Positions 1 through 7,686 of a stretch of DNA of 53,548 nt are shown one piece after another. The DNA is from Bacteroidales bacterium (lineage in GTDB: Bacteria; Bacteroidota; Bacteroidia; Bacteroidales; UBA932). Made by a program: the position numbers and the translations under genes. The notes below the pieces were generated by a model that saw only the letters and a program-made list of their open reading frames with translations, made no database searches and was not told the origin of the DNA. The stretch's first letter is position 1; the number at the start of each line of letters is the position of its first letter. The DNA is taken from contig JAKSJM010000012.1 in the NCBI GenBank assembly GCA_024398075.1, positions 1 to 53,548 on the forward strand. The letters are read 5' to 3'.

Positions 1-160
1 CAGACCCTCGTAGCACCGCCTCCAGGTGCGGAGAGGGCCGTTTCGCACCTGCGGCGCTCTTAGAGCCGAGCGCGGGGTGCAGAAATTAGCTATTCACACC
101 TCCAGACCCTCGTAGCACCGTCTCCAGGTGCGGAGAAGGGGCTACCGCACCTGCGACGCT
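1..160. repeat. Two imperfect direct repeats with internal palindromes
   Basis: A block beginning CAGACCCTCGTAGCACCG at position 1 recurs at 103, giving a period of about 102 bases. The copies stay similar for roughly 60-80 bases and then diverge. Each holds an inverted repeat: CAGGTGCG at 23-30 with CGCACCTG at 44-51, and CAGGTGCGG at 125-133 with CCGCACCTG at 145-153. A second, overlapping pairing (CCCTC..GCACC with GGTGC..GAGGG) is possible in copy 1. No open frame covers the block. It may be part of a longer intergenic array that starts before the window. The family is not recognised. Confidence 0.6.
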
Positions 161-182
161 CTCTGAGCTAGGGCTAGGATGC

Positions 183-218
183 AAAAAAGGCGACCAATAA
201 TCACTTATTAGTCGCCTT
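183..218 (-). terminator. Intrinsic terminator of the small membrane protein gene
   Basis: The arms AAGGCGAC (187-194) and GTCGCCTT (211-218) pair, and AATAA/TTATT extend the stem inward. On the minus strand the hairpin is followed by a T-run (plus-strand A-run 183-188). It lies 11 bases beyond the stop of the 229-471 gene. Confidence 0.8.
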
Positions 219-228
219 CTTTCTTTGT

Positions 229-471
229 CTATTTCAACCCCCAGCCCTCTAGAAACTTATTAGCATAGAAAATAACGATTCCCAAAACAATTATCAGCAG
301 GACAAGTGTCACTATCTCAAGAGGTCTTATCTTTTTCGACTCATCTCTTTTCAGCACCACCGACAATATGCTTGTGGTAAAAGGGTAAACTGCAAATGCA
401 GGAGCAAGAGACATCAATACCGTCGAGATCGCAAGTAATGCGATTGATAGTTTAGTTGGTTTCATACGCAT
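229..471 (-). CDS. Small hypothetical membrane protein (80 aa)
   Basis: An 80-residue protein of no recognised family. A hydrophobic segment at about residues 9-30 could be a membrane span or a signal peptide (an AFA site is present). A charged stretch (KRDESKKIR) follows, then a strongly hydrophobic helix at about 52-69. The likely topology is two membrane helices with a short basic loop. Its start is 5 bases past the stop of the lipoprotein gene at 477-1043, so the two are probably co-transcribed from the -7 box at 1068-1075 and end at the terminator at 183-218. An alternative start, Met3, is 6 bases further in. Function unknown. Confidence 0.6.
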   Translation of the reverse strand: MRMKPTKLSIALLAISTVLMSLAPAFAVYPFTTSILSVVLKRDESKKIRPLEIVTLVLLIIVLGIVIFYANKFLEGWGLK

Positions 472-476
472 GTGAT

Positions 477-1043
477 TTAGAGCGGTTGATCAACATATTT
501 TGAGCAACCAATAACACCAATGTAATGAGCCATGGCCCATTTTATTCCACCAAGATAAGCATCAGTAACCGAACCAAAGTCCTCATTATAGTAGTCATCT
601 GTGACTCTCCTGACACAAGTGCCATATCCCTCTCCTCTCCTACGATATCCATTGGTTGAACTTGGGCTCAAACTAACCCCAAGAGCCTCTTCATCTATGT
701 ATTCCGTTATACTCACACACCCAAAATCATTATAAACGTGAGTAAGTAAGAGAGTATGGTTCTCATCATACACATTCTCAACCACATTATTACCTTCACG
801 ATGAAAAATTACTTCTCCCGTAAATAAGACTTCGTCGCCAGGGACAAAATCGTCCGTGATAATAAAATCGTAGACAGTAGTATCCTTAGGCACTTTTGTC
901 TCAATCTTAGTAGCTTCTGCATGTAGAAAACCTGCGGAAATAGAGATTGAGTGGCTACACTTAGCCGCATTTTCACACGGCTGCTTGTCCTGGCACGAAA
1001 ACACGATGCCACATGACAAAATTAATAGAACAATTCGTTTCAT
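477..1043 (-). CDS. Hypothetical lipoprotein (188 aa)
   Basis: Probably a lipid-anchored envelope protein of unknown function. The N-terminus has a basic start (MKR), a hydrophobic core and a lipobox ending at Cys17 (IVFSC), followed by QDKQ, which fits the polar or acidic signal of surface lipoproteins in Bacteroidota. The start is placed at the ATG at 1043. An upstream in-frame ATG at 1070 falls inside a TACCTTTG promoter box and would add nine residues before the signal peptide. The mature part is mixed and holds several Cys residues. It is divergent from the AraC-type gene at 1138, which could regulate it. Confidence 0.65.
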   Translation of the reverse strand: MKRIVLLILSCGIVFSCQDKQPCENAAKCSHSISISAGFLHAEATKIETKVPKDTTVYDFIITDDFVPGDEVLFTGEVIFHREGNNVVENVYDENHTLLLTHVYNDFGCVSITEYIDEEALGVSLSPSSTNGYRRRGEGYGTCVRRVTDDYYNEDFGSVTDAYLGGIKWAMAHYIGVIGCSKYVDQPL

Positions 1044-1067
1044 TATATTTGTTAATTTGTTACCTTG

Positions 1068-1075
1068 CAAAGGTA
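1068..1075 (-). promoter_or_regulatory. -7 promoter box of the lipoprotein gene
   Basis: On the minus strand this reads TACCTTTG, matching the Bacteroidota -7 consensus TAnnTTTG, 24 bases before the chosen ATG at 1043. No TTTG is seen 19-21 bases upstream, so only the -7 element supports it. Confidence 0.5.
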
Positions 1076-1137
1076 TTTACTTTACGAACAATCGAACTTA
1101 TCATTTTCAAACAAAAAAATATCAAATAACAAGTGCC

Positions 1138-1977
1138 ATGCTTTCATTCAATGACATCCTCCCCCTGCTGAATGGCGATGTGCATTCATTTGAAGACATT
1201 TTCGCGATAATCCTAAATGCTTCCCCTTCGCATATATTCCCAAATCCAACAACAATTGATGCTTACCTCACTATCCTATGTACATCCGGCTCCCTTACCC
1301 TTATTATAAATGACCAAGAATATGACTTGCACATTGGAGAGTCAATAGCGATGCCACCCACTACCAAATTAAGCCATATCAATCGTTTCAACGAAGATTG
1401 CAGATGTTTCATTACACTCTCCAGAGCAGACTACTTCATAACAAATGCCGGAGCCCTTACCAAAGACCTACTAATCAGTTTTAGGGAAAATCCTATCACT
1501 TGCTATGACCAGACCGAACTAGATATCATCAAGGACTCGCACTTGCTTTGCGCTAAAATCATCGACTCAAAAAAATCGAATAGAGGTGCTCTAACATCCA
1601 TTCTTAGAGGATTCTTTGCTTGTTTTAACGCCAGGACACTTAATAGGGATGTATTTATCAAACAACGAATATTAGACGCGATAAATCTTTATGCATATCC
1701 AGACATAAGCATTGAATTTATTTCTAACCATCTCTCTATGAGCACCTCCCAATTGAGCAAATACATAAAGGAGAATTTTGGTACAAGTTTCAAACAGCTT
1801 GCGAATGACGCTATTGTAAGGAAGGCGACGCAACGTCTCTCGGCAACTTCTTCAACCATCAGTTCCATCTGCTACGAACTGGGTTTTGAAGAACCTTCAA
1901 ATTTTTCAAGATTCTTCAAAACCCATCTTGGACTATCGCCCTCAGAGTATAGACGCGCTATAAAAAAAGGAAGATAG
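1138..1977 (+). CDS. AraC-family transcriptional regulator
   Basis: A 279-residue protein. Residues about 1-165 hold a cupin-like sensory half (for example HIGESIAMPP). Residues about 180-275 carry the paired helix-turn-helix DNA-binding region typical of AraC/XylS proteins, including ISIEFISNHLSMSTSQLSKYI and the C-terminal signature GFEEPSNFSRFFKTHLGLSP. The start at 1138 (MLSFND) is chosen because the upstream in-frame extension runs into the promoter of the divergent lipoprotein gene and has no domain character. The gene is AT-richer than its miaB neighbour. It ends 7 bases before the miaB stop, convergently. The inducer and targets cannot be read; the divergent lipoprotein pair is the obvious candidate target. 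Confidence 0.85.
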   Translation: MLSFNDILPLLNGDVHSFEDIFAIILNASPSHIFPNPTTIDAYLTILCTSGSLTLIINDQEYDLHIGESIAMPPTTKLSHINRFNEDCRCFITLSRADYFITNAGALTKDLLISFRENPITCYDQTELDIIKDSHLLCAKIIDSKKSNRGALTSILRGFFACFNARTLNRDVFIKQRILDAINLYAYPDISIEFISNHLSMSTSQLSKYIKENFGTSFKQLANDAIVRKATQRLSATSSTISSICYELGFEEPSNFSRFFKTHLGLSPSEYRRAIKKGR

Positions 1978-1984
1978 AAAGATT

Positions 1985-3304
1985 TTACGCTAGCCTACAA
2001 AGCAGCGTAGCGGAGGTGCAGTCGACGACCTCCACCTCGACGTAGTCACCCTTCTTGTGGACTGTGTCAGGGAAGACGCACATCTTGTTATTTGACGCAC
2101 GGCCACAGAGCTCCTCGGGGTTCTTCTTCGATGGGCCTTCCACGAGGACCTTGAAGGTCTTTCCTATATCTTTCTTATAGCTCTCGAGGCTCTTTCTGTT
2201 CTGAAGGGCAATGATCTCGTTCAGGCGACGGGTCTTAGTCTCAATGTCTACGTCATCGGGATAATTGCGCGCAGCGAGTGTGCCTGGGCGCTCTGAGTAG
2301 TAGAACATGAAGGCTGTGTCGAAGCACACCTCATCGAAGAGGCTGAGCGTATCCTGGTGATCTTCCTCTGTCTCCGAGCAGAAGCCGGCAATCACGTCTG
2401 TGGTAAGGCCACAATCAGGAATGGCCTCGCGTATCTTCGCGACCCTCTCCAGATACCACTCCCTGGTATAGCGACGGCGCATCTTCTCAAGCATCCTGTT
2501 CGAGCCAGACTGCACTGGGAAATGGATGTGGTTGCAGATATTCTCATATTTAGCCATCACGGCGATGGACTCGTCCGAGAAATCCTGAGGATTCGAGGTC
2601 GAGAATCTCACTCTAAGGTCGGGACTCACCTGCGCCACCATCTCCAGGAGCTGTGCGAATGTCACATCTTCAGTCTCGGTCTTCCAATGATATGAGTCCA
2701 CGTTCTGACCGAGGAGCGTAACTTCCTTGTATCCCTTCTCGAAGCAGTCACAAGCCTCACGCACAATGGTGTGCGCATCACGGCTTCTCTCCGCACCTCT
2801 TGTATATGGTACGACACAGTAAGAGCAGACATTGTTACATCCTCTCATGATGGAGATAAATGCGGACACTCCGTTCTTGTCAATGCGGACAGGGTTTACA
2901 TCGGCATACGTCTCCTCGCGCGAGAGCATCACATTTATCTGAGGATGGTCAGGCGCAGCGGCAGCGAGAAGCTCCGGAAGGGAGCGATACGCGTCTGGAC
3001 CGGCGACGACATCCACCTTGTGGGTATCAAGGAGCTGGTCCTTCAGGCGCTCAGCCATACATCCGAGGATGCCAATGAGCACGCCATCGCGCTTGCGCTT
3101 CTGGAGATTGAACTGATCGATGCGTCCCCAGATGCGCTGCTCGGCGTTGTCCCTGACTGAGCATGTGTTTGCCATGATGACATCCGCCTCATCCATAGAC
3201 TCGGTACGCTCATAGCCGTGCTTTGACAGAAGAGAGAAAATCACCTCTGTGTCATTCACGTTCATCTGGCAGCCGTATGTTTCGATATAAACTTTTTTAG
3301 CCAT
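1985..3304 (-). CDS. miaB: tRNA-2-methylthio-N6-dimethylallyladenosine synthase MiaB
   Basis: A radical-SAM methylthiotransferase that adds the 2-methylthio group to i6A37 of tRNAs reading UNN codons. Length (439 aa) is normal. The N-terminal UPF0004 domain holds Cys12, Cys48 and Cys82, the ligands of the auxiliary iron-sulfur cluster. The radical-SAM motif CxxxCxxC is Cys156, Cys160, Cys163 (GCNNVCSYC). The C-terminal 65 or so residues fit a TRAM RNA-binding domain. ITTDVIAGF-like and FMFYYSERPGT motifs support MiaB over MtaB or RimO. It stands alone on the minus strand; a weak -7 box lies at 3356-3363. Confidence 0.95.
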   Translation of the reverse strand: MAKKVYIETYGCQMNVNDTEVIFSLLSKHGYERTESMDEADVIMANTCSVRDNAEQRIWGRIDQFNLQKRKRDGVLIGILGCMAERLKDQLLDTHKVDVVAGPDAYRSLPELLAAAAPDHPQINVMLSREETYADVNPVRIDKNGVSAFISIMRGCNNVCSYCVVPYTRGAERSRDAHTIVREACDCFEKGYKEVTLLGQNVDSYHWKTETEDVTFAQLLEMVAQVSPDLRVRFSTSNPQDFSDESIAVMAKYENICNHIHFPVQSGSNRMLEKMRRRYTREWYLERVAKIREAIPDCGLTTDVIAGFCSETEEDHQDTLSLFDEVCFDTAFMFYYSERPGTLAARNYPDDVDIETKTRRLNEIIALQNRKSLESYKKDIGKTFKVLVEGPSKKNPEELCGRASNNKMCVFPDTVHKKGDYVEVEVVDCTSATLLCRLA

Positions 3305-3355
3305 ATTAACTTATTCAGTATAAAATACTTAGATTAAACACATCGTCCAATGGTA

Positions 3356-3363
3356 CAAATATT
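3356..3363 (-). promoter_or_regulatory. Possible miaB -7 box
   Basis: The minus strand reads AATATTTG, one mismatch from TAnnTTTG, 52 bases before the miaB ATG. No matching -33 element was found. Confidence 0.3.
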
Positions 3364-3409
3364 GTAGCAAGATTCAGACGAAAGCTCTAACAAAGATAGG
3401 GATTTTTTG

Positions 3410-3417
3410 TATCTTTG
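3410..3417 (+). promoter_or_regulatory. -7 box for the LEA-like/SPOR/rpoN group
   Basis: TATCTTTG is an exact match to TAnnTTTG, 13 bases before the ATG at 3431. It rules out the in-frame start inside the box, whose translation would begin MYLCEQ. The leader would be only a few bases long. Confidence 0.6.
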
Positions 3418-3430
3418 CGAACAAGTAGAT

Positions 3431-3943
3431 ATGAAGAAAAGTTTAGTAATCATAGCCATTGCCATAGTGGCGATGCTTAGCTGCAGCTGTGGAAAGGTCA
3501 AGGACTTCTCCATCAACTCATGCAGCGTCCAGTCCGTCTCACTGAACGGACTCAAGAGCTTGGACGCTCTGGTAGCATTGGGAGTGACAAATCCCACGAT
3601 TCGTTTTACCATCAAGGATCTGGACATCACAGTGAAGCGGGATGGCCAGGATTTCGCCTACTTTGACGCCGGCCCGGTGAAGGTGGCACCTCGCAGGATG
3701 CAGACCTGCAGCGTTCCATGTACCGGCACCATTGCAAAGGGAATAGGACTGGTCAGTGTGGCGAACCTCGCAAGGACCAAGAACTTCGACGGATTCACAG
3801 TGGACATAGATGTGGCCATAAAGTTCCTCTGGGGGCTGGGACCCACCCTGCACTTCAAGGACATCAGCGTGAACTCGCTGCTAGAGGCCGCAGGACTCGC
3901 GATGGACGAGATAGACCTCACAGAACTCGAAAATTTAGTTTAG
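3431..3943 (+). CDS. LEA type 2-like lipoprotein (170 aa)
   Basis: A probable periplasmic lipid-anchored protein. A hydrophobic signal follows MKKS and ends at a lipobox with Cys18 (AMLSC), with a second Cys at 20. The rest alternates beta strands with the pattern of LEA14/WHy-type immunoglobulin-like domains: a conserved NPTIRFTIKDLDITVKRDG strand pair, then DAGPVKVAPRRM and FTVDIDVAIKF. Such domains are generic stress or envelope proteins, and the exact role is unknown. The stop is one base before the SPOR gene, so they are coupled. The family call rests on pattern recognition only. Confidence 0.65.
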   Translation: MKKSLVIIAIAIVAMLSCSCGKVKDFSINSCSVQSVSLNGLKSLDALVALGVTNPTIRFTIKDLDITVKRDGQDFAYFDAGPVKVAPRRMQTCSVPCTGTIAKGIGLVSVANLARTKNFDGFTVDIDVAIKFLWGLGPTLHFKDISVNSLLEAAGLAMDEIDLTELENLV

Positions 3944-3944
3944 A

Positions 3945-4442
3945 ATGAAAAAGATATTTGCAGTCATATTCGCAGCAGCCCTATTCATGGGCATCGGCAG
4001 TCTCCAGGCCAGCGCACAGAACATCGCCGAGGGCGAGACAGAGGCTCAGGTAGACTCCACACTCATAGGAAAGGATGTATTCAAGATCATGTCTTCCGCT
4101 GGTCAGGCCACTGTCACAGTGCACCAGTCGAAGGAAGTGGAGAAGGCCTTTAACTCAGTAGTCAAGGGCAAAGGAAAGAGCATCACCGGCTACAGAGTGC
4201 GAATCTATTTCGATAACAAGCAGGGCGCCAGAGAGGCATCACAGGCTGCCATGGCGTCATTCAAGGCGAAGTACCCTGGCATAGCGGCTTACAAGACCTT
4301 CTCAAGCCCATTCCACAAGGTGACAGTAGGAAACTTCAGGACTAAATCCGAAGCCATCAAGCTACTGAATGCCATCAAATACGAATTCCCTTCTTCGTTC
4401 ATAGTGAAGGAAAAGATTGATTACCCTGCGGTTTCACAGTAA
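3945..4442 (+). CDS. SPOR-domain secreted protein
   Basis: A 165-residue periplasmic protein. It has a signal peptide (KK start, hydrophobic core, cleavage near ASAQ at about 22-25) and a C-terminal SPOR domain at about residues 80-160: GYRVRIYFDNKQGAREA, then HKVTVGNFRTKSEAIKLLNAI. SPOR domains bind denuded glycan strands at division sites and cell-wall remodelling zones. It follows the LEA-like lipoprotein by one base and precedes rpoN by 20, suggesting one transcript. It probably has an envelope or septal role, though it is outside the dcw cluster. Confidence 0.8.
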   Translation: MKKIFAVIFAAALFMGIGSLQASAQNIAEGETEAQVDSTLIGKDVFKIMSSAGQATVTVHQSKEVEKAFNSVVKGKGKSITGYRVRIYFDNKQGAREASQAAMASFKAKYPGIAAYKTFSSPFHKVTVGNFRTKSEAIKLLNAIKYEFPSSFIVKEKIDYPAVSQ

Positions 4443-4462
4443 ACCCAAACAATATTAGAGAA

Positions 4463-5875
4463 ATGAAACAAGGACTCGGACTGGAACAGAAGCAGACCCA
4501 AAAGCTCTCGCCTCTGCAGATTCAGACCATCAAGCTCATTGAGCAGCCTATCCAGGAACTGGAGCAGCGCATCAAAAGTGAGCTTGACGACAACCCTGTC
4601 CTTGACGACACCCCGGTAGAGCGCAGCGACGAGGATGATGAGCCACGCGACTTCTCCCTAGACGAACTGAAGGACGATGATTCCATCCCAGCATACAGAC
4701 TCAAGGTCAGCAACTGGGGCAAGGACGAAAAGCCTGAATATAACACATTCTCAGTCAAGGAGAGTTTCGCCCAGACCCTTATCAGCCAGCTGGGCTTCTG
4801 TCACCTGAACCATCAGCAGATGGCCATCGGACGATTCATCATCTACAGCATAGACGATGATGGATACCTGCGTCGCGACCTGGATTCGATAGTAGACGAC
4901 CTGGCATTCAAATCAGCCATTGAAACCGACTACGAGGAAGTCTCATACATTCTCAGCATCATCCAAGGATTCGACCCTGCCGGAGTCGGCGCCAGAGACA
5001 TGAGAGAATGCCTGCTTCTCCAGCTCGCAAGAATGAAGAAGACAGACGAGACCAAGCTAGCCATAAGGATAGTGGCCGAATGCTATGATGAACTGATCAG
5101 CAAGCACTTTCAGAGGATAATGTCCAAGTTTGGACTCAGCAAGGACGAGCTAAGGCCAGCCATCGAAAAGATCAGCAAGCTAAACCCAGCGCCAGGAGGA
5201 CAGTTTGACGACTCGTACAACGACAGGGCGCAGCAGGTCGTACCAGACTTCAGGCTTAACTACGTAGATGGCGAGTTCGAGCTTACCATGCCTAGGGCCT
5301 ATGTCCCTGAGATCAGGGTAAAGCCTATCTATGCCGAGATGCTGGAGCAGTCCAAGGGAGCATCGAGCAGAGCCCAGAAGGAGACCGCCACATTCATAAA
5401 GCAGAAGATAGATTCTGCCAAGTGGTTTGTAGAAGCCATAAAGCAGAGGAACAACACCCTGGAGAGCACCATGAAGGCCATACTAGACTTCCAGCACGAC
5501 TACTTCGTGGAGGGAAATGAGGAAGAGTTAAGGCCAATGGTTCTCAAGGACATCGCAGAAGTCACAGGATTCGATATTTCGACGATATCAAGAGTGGTCA
5601 ACTCGAAGTACATCGAGACCCATTTCGGCATCTTCCCACTCAAGTATTTCTTCTCGGAAGGACTTGAGAATCAGAGCGGTGAGGAGGTCTCAACCAGAGA
5701 GTTAAAAAAGATACTCTCAGAATGCGTCGAGAAGGAGAACAAGTCAAAGCCACTTACCGACGACCAGCTCGTAGCAGAGCTCACATCGCGTGGATACAAG
5801 GTAGCGCGACGCACCATAGCGAAATACCGCGACCAGCTAGGCATCCCTAAGGCGAGGATGAGAAAGGAGATCTAG
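4463..5875 (+). CDS. rpoN: RNA polymerase sigma-54 factor RpoN
   Basis: The alternative sigma factor that recognises -24/-12 promoters and needs AAA+ enhancer-binding activators. The 470-aa length is normal. Region I is Gln/Leu rich at the N-terminus (LGLEQKQTQKLSPLQIQ), followed by an acidic region II (DDNPVLDDTPVERSDEDDE), the core-binding domain, and the DNA-binding part with the RpoN box ARRTIAKYR at about 448-456. It ends only 14 residues after the box. Its last 29 bases overlap the end of convergent radC. No -24/-12 promoter was recognised in this window. Confidence 0.95.
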   Translation: MKQGLGLEQKQTQKLSPLQIQTIKLIEQPIQELEQRIKSELDDNPVLDDTPVERSDEDDEPRDFSLDELKDDDSIPAYRLKVSNWGKDEKPEYNTFSVKESFAQTLISQLGFCHLNHQQMAIGRFIIYSIDDDGYLRRDLDSIVDDLAFKSAIETDYEEVSYILSIIQGFDPAGVGARDMRECLLLQLARMKKTDETKLAIRIVAECYDELISKHFQRIMSKFGLSKDELRPAIEKISKLNPAPGGQFDDSYNDRAQQVVPDFRLNYVDGEFELTMPRAYVPEIRVKPIYAEMLEQSKGASSRAQKETATFIKQKIDSAKWFVEAIKQRNNTLESTMKAILDFQHDYFVEGNEEELRPMVLKDIAEVTGFDISTISRVVNSKYIETHFGIFPLKYFFSEGLENQSGEEVSTRELKKILSECVEKENKSKPLTDDQLVAELTSRGYKVARRTIAKYRDQLGIPKARMRKEI

Positions 5876-6551
5876 ACACCTCCTCGCTGTCAAAGCTATA
5901 ATAGCTGTCGTCACAGACGACCACGTGATCCATCAGGGTCAAACCACATACACAGAGAGCCTCTGACAGGCTCTCTGTTTCTCTTATGTCCGCCTGTCCG
6001 GGCACAGGAAAGCCAGAAGGATGATTGTGAACAAGTATCACGTAGGAAGCCTTACGGTCCAGGGCTAGCCTGACAATGGTCTTGGAGTCTATGACCGTCG
6101 CATCCCCACATCCGACCGACACCTTGACGCTATCGATTATGAACCTGGACCTATTCAAAAGCAGCACCCAGCACTCTTCATGCTCAAGTCCCTTCATCCT
6201 AGAAATCATATGAAGATACACCTGCCTCGCTGAAGTCACTGGCGTCTTTTCATATCTGTACTCCTCTCCGACATACCTCCTTCCAAGTTCAAACGCAGCC
6301 AGGAGCATAGCCGTCCTTCCTTCCGCCACCCCAGGGACACTCATGATCCTTTTTCTATCCATGGAGGCGAGCGCCGAGAGGCTGCCGCCAGCCTCCACAA
6401 GGAGGCGCTGGGCAGACTCCAGCGCACTGCATCCTTCTACTCCTGACACGATGAAGATAGCCAGCAACTCTCCATCACTGAGCGCTGACGCTCCCCTCTT
6501 AAGGAGCTTCTCCCTCGGGCGCTCCACTTCACACATATCCTTGATTTTCAT
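5847..6551 (-). CDS. radC: RadC-family JAB/MPN domain protein
   Basis: A 234-residue protein. The N-terminal helix-hairpin-helix-like part is at residues about 1-80 (LSDGELLAIFI, SVPGVAEGRTAMLLAAFELG), and a C-terminal MPN/JAB metalloprotease-like domain follows. The metal motif is His175, His177 and Asp188 (HNHPSG then D), with Glu125 as the likely catalytic acid. The usual PS after the HPSG loop is PG here. The cellular role of RadC is unsettled; the old DNA-repair assignment is not supported by later work. Its 3' end overlaps rpoN by 29 bases. A TTTCTTTG box lies at 6570-6577. Confidence 0.9.
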   Translation of the reverse strand: MKIKDMCEVERPREKLLKRGASALSDGELLAIFIVSGVEGCSALESAQRLLVEAGGSLSALASMDRKRIMSVPGVAEGRTAMLLAAFELGRRYVGEEYRYEKTPVTSARQVYLHMISRMKGLEHEECWVLLLNRSRFIIDSVKVSVGCGDATVIDSKTIVRLALDRKASYVILVHNHPSGFPVPGQADIRETESLSEALCVCGLTLMDHVVVCDDSYYSFDSEEVSRSPFSSSP

Positions 6552-6569
6552 GTTCTAAAGTTAAGAACA

Positions 6570-6577
6570 CAAAGAAA
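6570..6577 (-). promoter_or_regulatory. Possible radC -7 box
   Basis: The minus strand reads TTTCTTTG, one mismatch from TAnnTTTG, 18 bases before the radC ATG and just after the terminator of the upstream gene. Confidence 0.35.
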
Positions 6578-6578
6578 A

Positions 6579-6605
6579 TCCGACCCTTCAAAAAGAGGGG
6601 TCGGA
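6579..6605 (-). terminator. Terminator of the NagD-like gene
   Basis: The arms TCCGACCC (6579-6586) and GGGTCGGA (6598-6605) form a strong stem with an A-rich loop. On the minus strand TTTTC follows. It separates the phosphatase gene from radC. Confidence 0.75.
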
Positions 6606-6647
6606 CACATATTTTCAAGTATTTTAGTGTTTCACAAGAAACGACGC

Positions 6648-7550
6648 CTAATCCTTATGGGCCTCAAGGATAAGCTCGCCCAGCTCCTTGATATCGCGAA
6701 CGATGAGATCAGGTGGGAAGAACTCTGGATTTGGGTTTGTCGCAGCATCCTCAGCCACCTTCTCCGCTGTCTCGAGAAGTGTCTCACCTGAGAGGACAAG
6801 GACTCCGAATGCACCTGCATTATGAGCCATGGCTGTATCGGTGTAGATGCGATCACCGATCATCGCTATCTCAGATGGCTCAAGGCCATGGCGAAGGCGG
6901 ATGCCATCGAGCATGGTAGGATCAGGCTTACCGAGAACGATATCAGGCTTGCGTCCAGTGGCATGCTCGATACACTTCTGCAGAGAACCACAGTCCACGA
7001 GCACTACCGGCTGGTCTGTAGGGCAAACCCTGTCCGGATTTGTCGCCACATAAGGGACACCCTGCGATGCCCACCAAGCCGCACGGCAGAGGCGAGAATA
7101 CACGAGAGTGGTATCAAAAGCCACCACCAATGCATCCGGCTTGTCATTTGGATCGTCAGCGCAAGACTCGAAGCCTGCCTTTTCAAACTGTGAAATCATG
7201 CTCGGAGTACCAAGCATGAAGAGCCTCTTCGCTTCCGGATAAGTACGCTTGATGTAATCGATGGCAGCAAGTGAAGTGGTATACATGTTTCCCTCATCTG
7301 CATGGATGCCCATTCCCGCAAGCTTCGCGAGATAGTCAGCCACAGACTTAGTAGGGTTGTTCGTAAGGAAAGAATAGCCTATGCCGGCATTCTTCATGGA
7401 TTCAAGGAAGTCGATGGTGAAAGGGAAAAGATTGGATCCCAGATAGATAGTACCATCCATATCCAGGGCCAGATGCTTAAGTCCACGGAGACGTGCCTTG
7501 AGCTCTGGAGTGAGAGTTTTATTATGATTCTCGGTCATTTGATTGGTCAT
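6648..7550 (-). CDS. NagD-like HAD-superfamily sugar phosphatase
   Basis: A HAD class IIA hydrolase, probably a cytoplasmic phosphatase acting on small phosphorylated metabolites. It is 300 aa from the chosen start. Motif I is D30-M-D32 (LALDMDGTIYLG), motif II FLTNN, and late motifs are the Lys/Asp parts GKPDPTMLDG and MIGDRIYTD. The sequence between motifs II and III fits the C2 cap of NagD/PGP-like proteins. The ATG at 7550 is chosen because an in-frame ATG at 7577 lies upstream of the TATCTTTG promoter box at 7567-7574 and would be read as MYLCG. The substrate is unknown. Confidence 0.85.
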   Translation of the reverse strand: MTNQMTENHNKTLTPELKARLRGLKHLALDMDGTIYLGSNLFPFTIDFLESMKNAGIGYSFLTNNPTKSVADYLAKLAGMGIHADEGNMYTTSLAAIDYIKRTYPEAKRLFMLGTPSMISQFEKAGFESCADDPNDKPDALVVAFDTTLVYSRLCRAAWWASQGVPYVATNPDRVCPTDQPVVLVDCGSLQKCIEHATGRKPDIVLGKPDPTMLDGIRLRHGLEPSEIAMIGDRIYTDTAMAHNAGAFGVLVLSGETLLETAEKVAEDAATNPNPEFFPPDLIVRDIKELGELILEAHKD

Positions 7551-7566
7551 TATTTTTTGTTCACCA

Positions 7567-7574
7567 CAAAGATA
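7567..7574 (-). promoter_or_regulatory. -7 box of the NagD-like gene
   Basis: The minus strand reads TATCTTTG, an exact TAnnTTTG match, 16 bases before the ATG at 7550. It is back to back with the mraZ control region. Confidence 0.6.
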
Positions 7575-7608
7575 CACATTCTTCCGAGATTATGTGTTGA
7601 AAAAATTG

Positions 7609-7648
7609 TGGAAAAAAATGTAAGCAAGTGGAAGAAAATGGAAAATAA
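7609..7648 (+). promoter_or_regulatory. Probable MraZ operator: four 10-base direct repeats
   Basis: Four consecutive decamers run TGGAAAAAAA (7609), TGTAAGCAAG (7619), TGGAAGAAAA (7629) and TGGAAAATAA (7639). All begin with TG and three with TGGAA, in exact 10-base phase. MraZ proteins in other phyla bind arrays of TGG-containing repeats with this spacing in front of their own operon. The array ends 4 bases before the mraZ -7 box, so bound MraZ would cover the promoter. Binding here is inferred. Confidence 0.65.
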
Positions 7649-7652
7649 TTGC

Positions 7653-7660
7653 TACCTTTG
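7653..7660 (+). promoter_or_regulatory. -7 box of the dcw operon
   Basis: TACCTTTG matches TAnnTTTG and lies 26 bases before the mraZ ATG at 7687. It is the only clear promoter element for the thirteen-gene cluster. Confidence 0.6.
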
Positions 7661-7686
7661 TGTCAATCGCGTGAAATAATTATTGT

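Noticed and set aside
1-160. Integron attC-like or CRISPR-like array
   Set aside because: Only two diverged copies, no spacer/repeat regularity, and no integrase or cas gene nearby.
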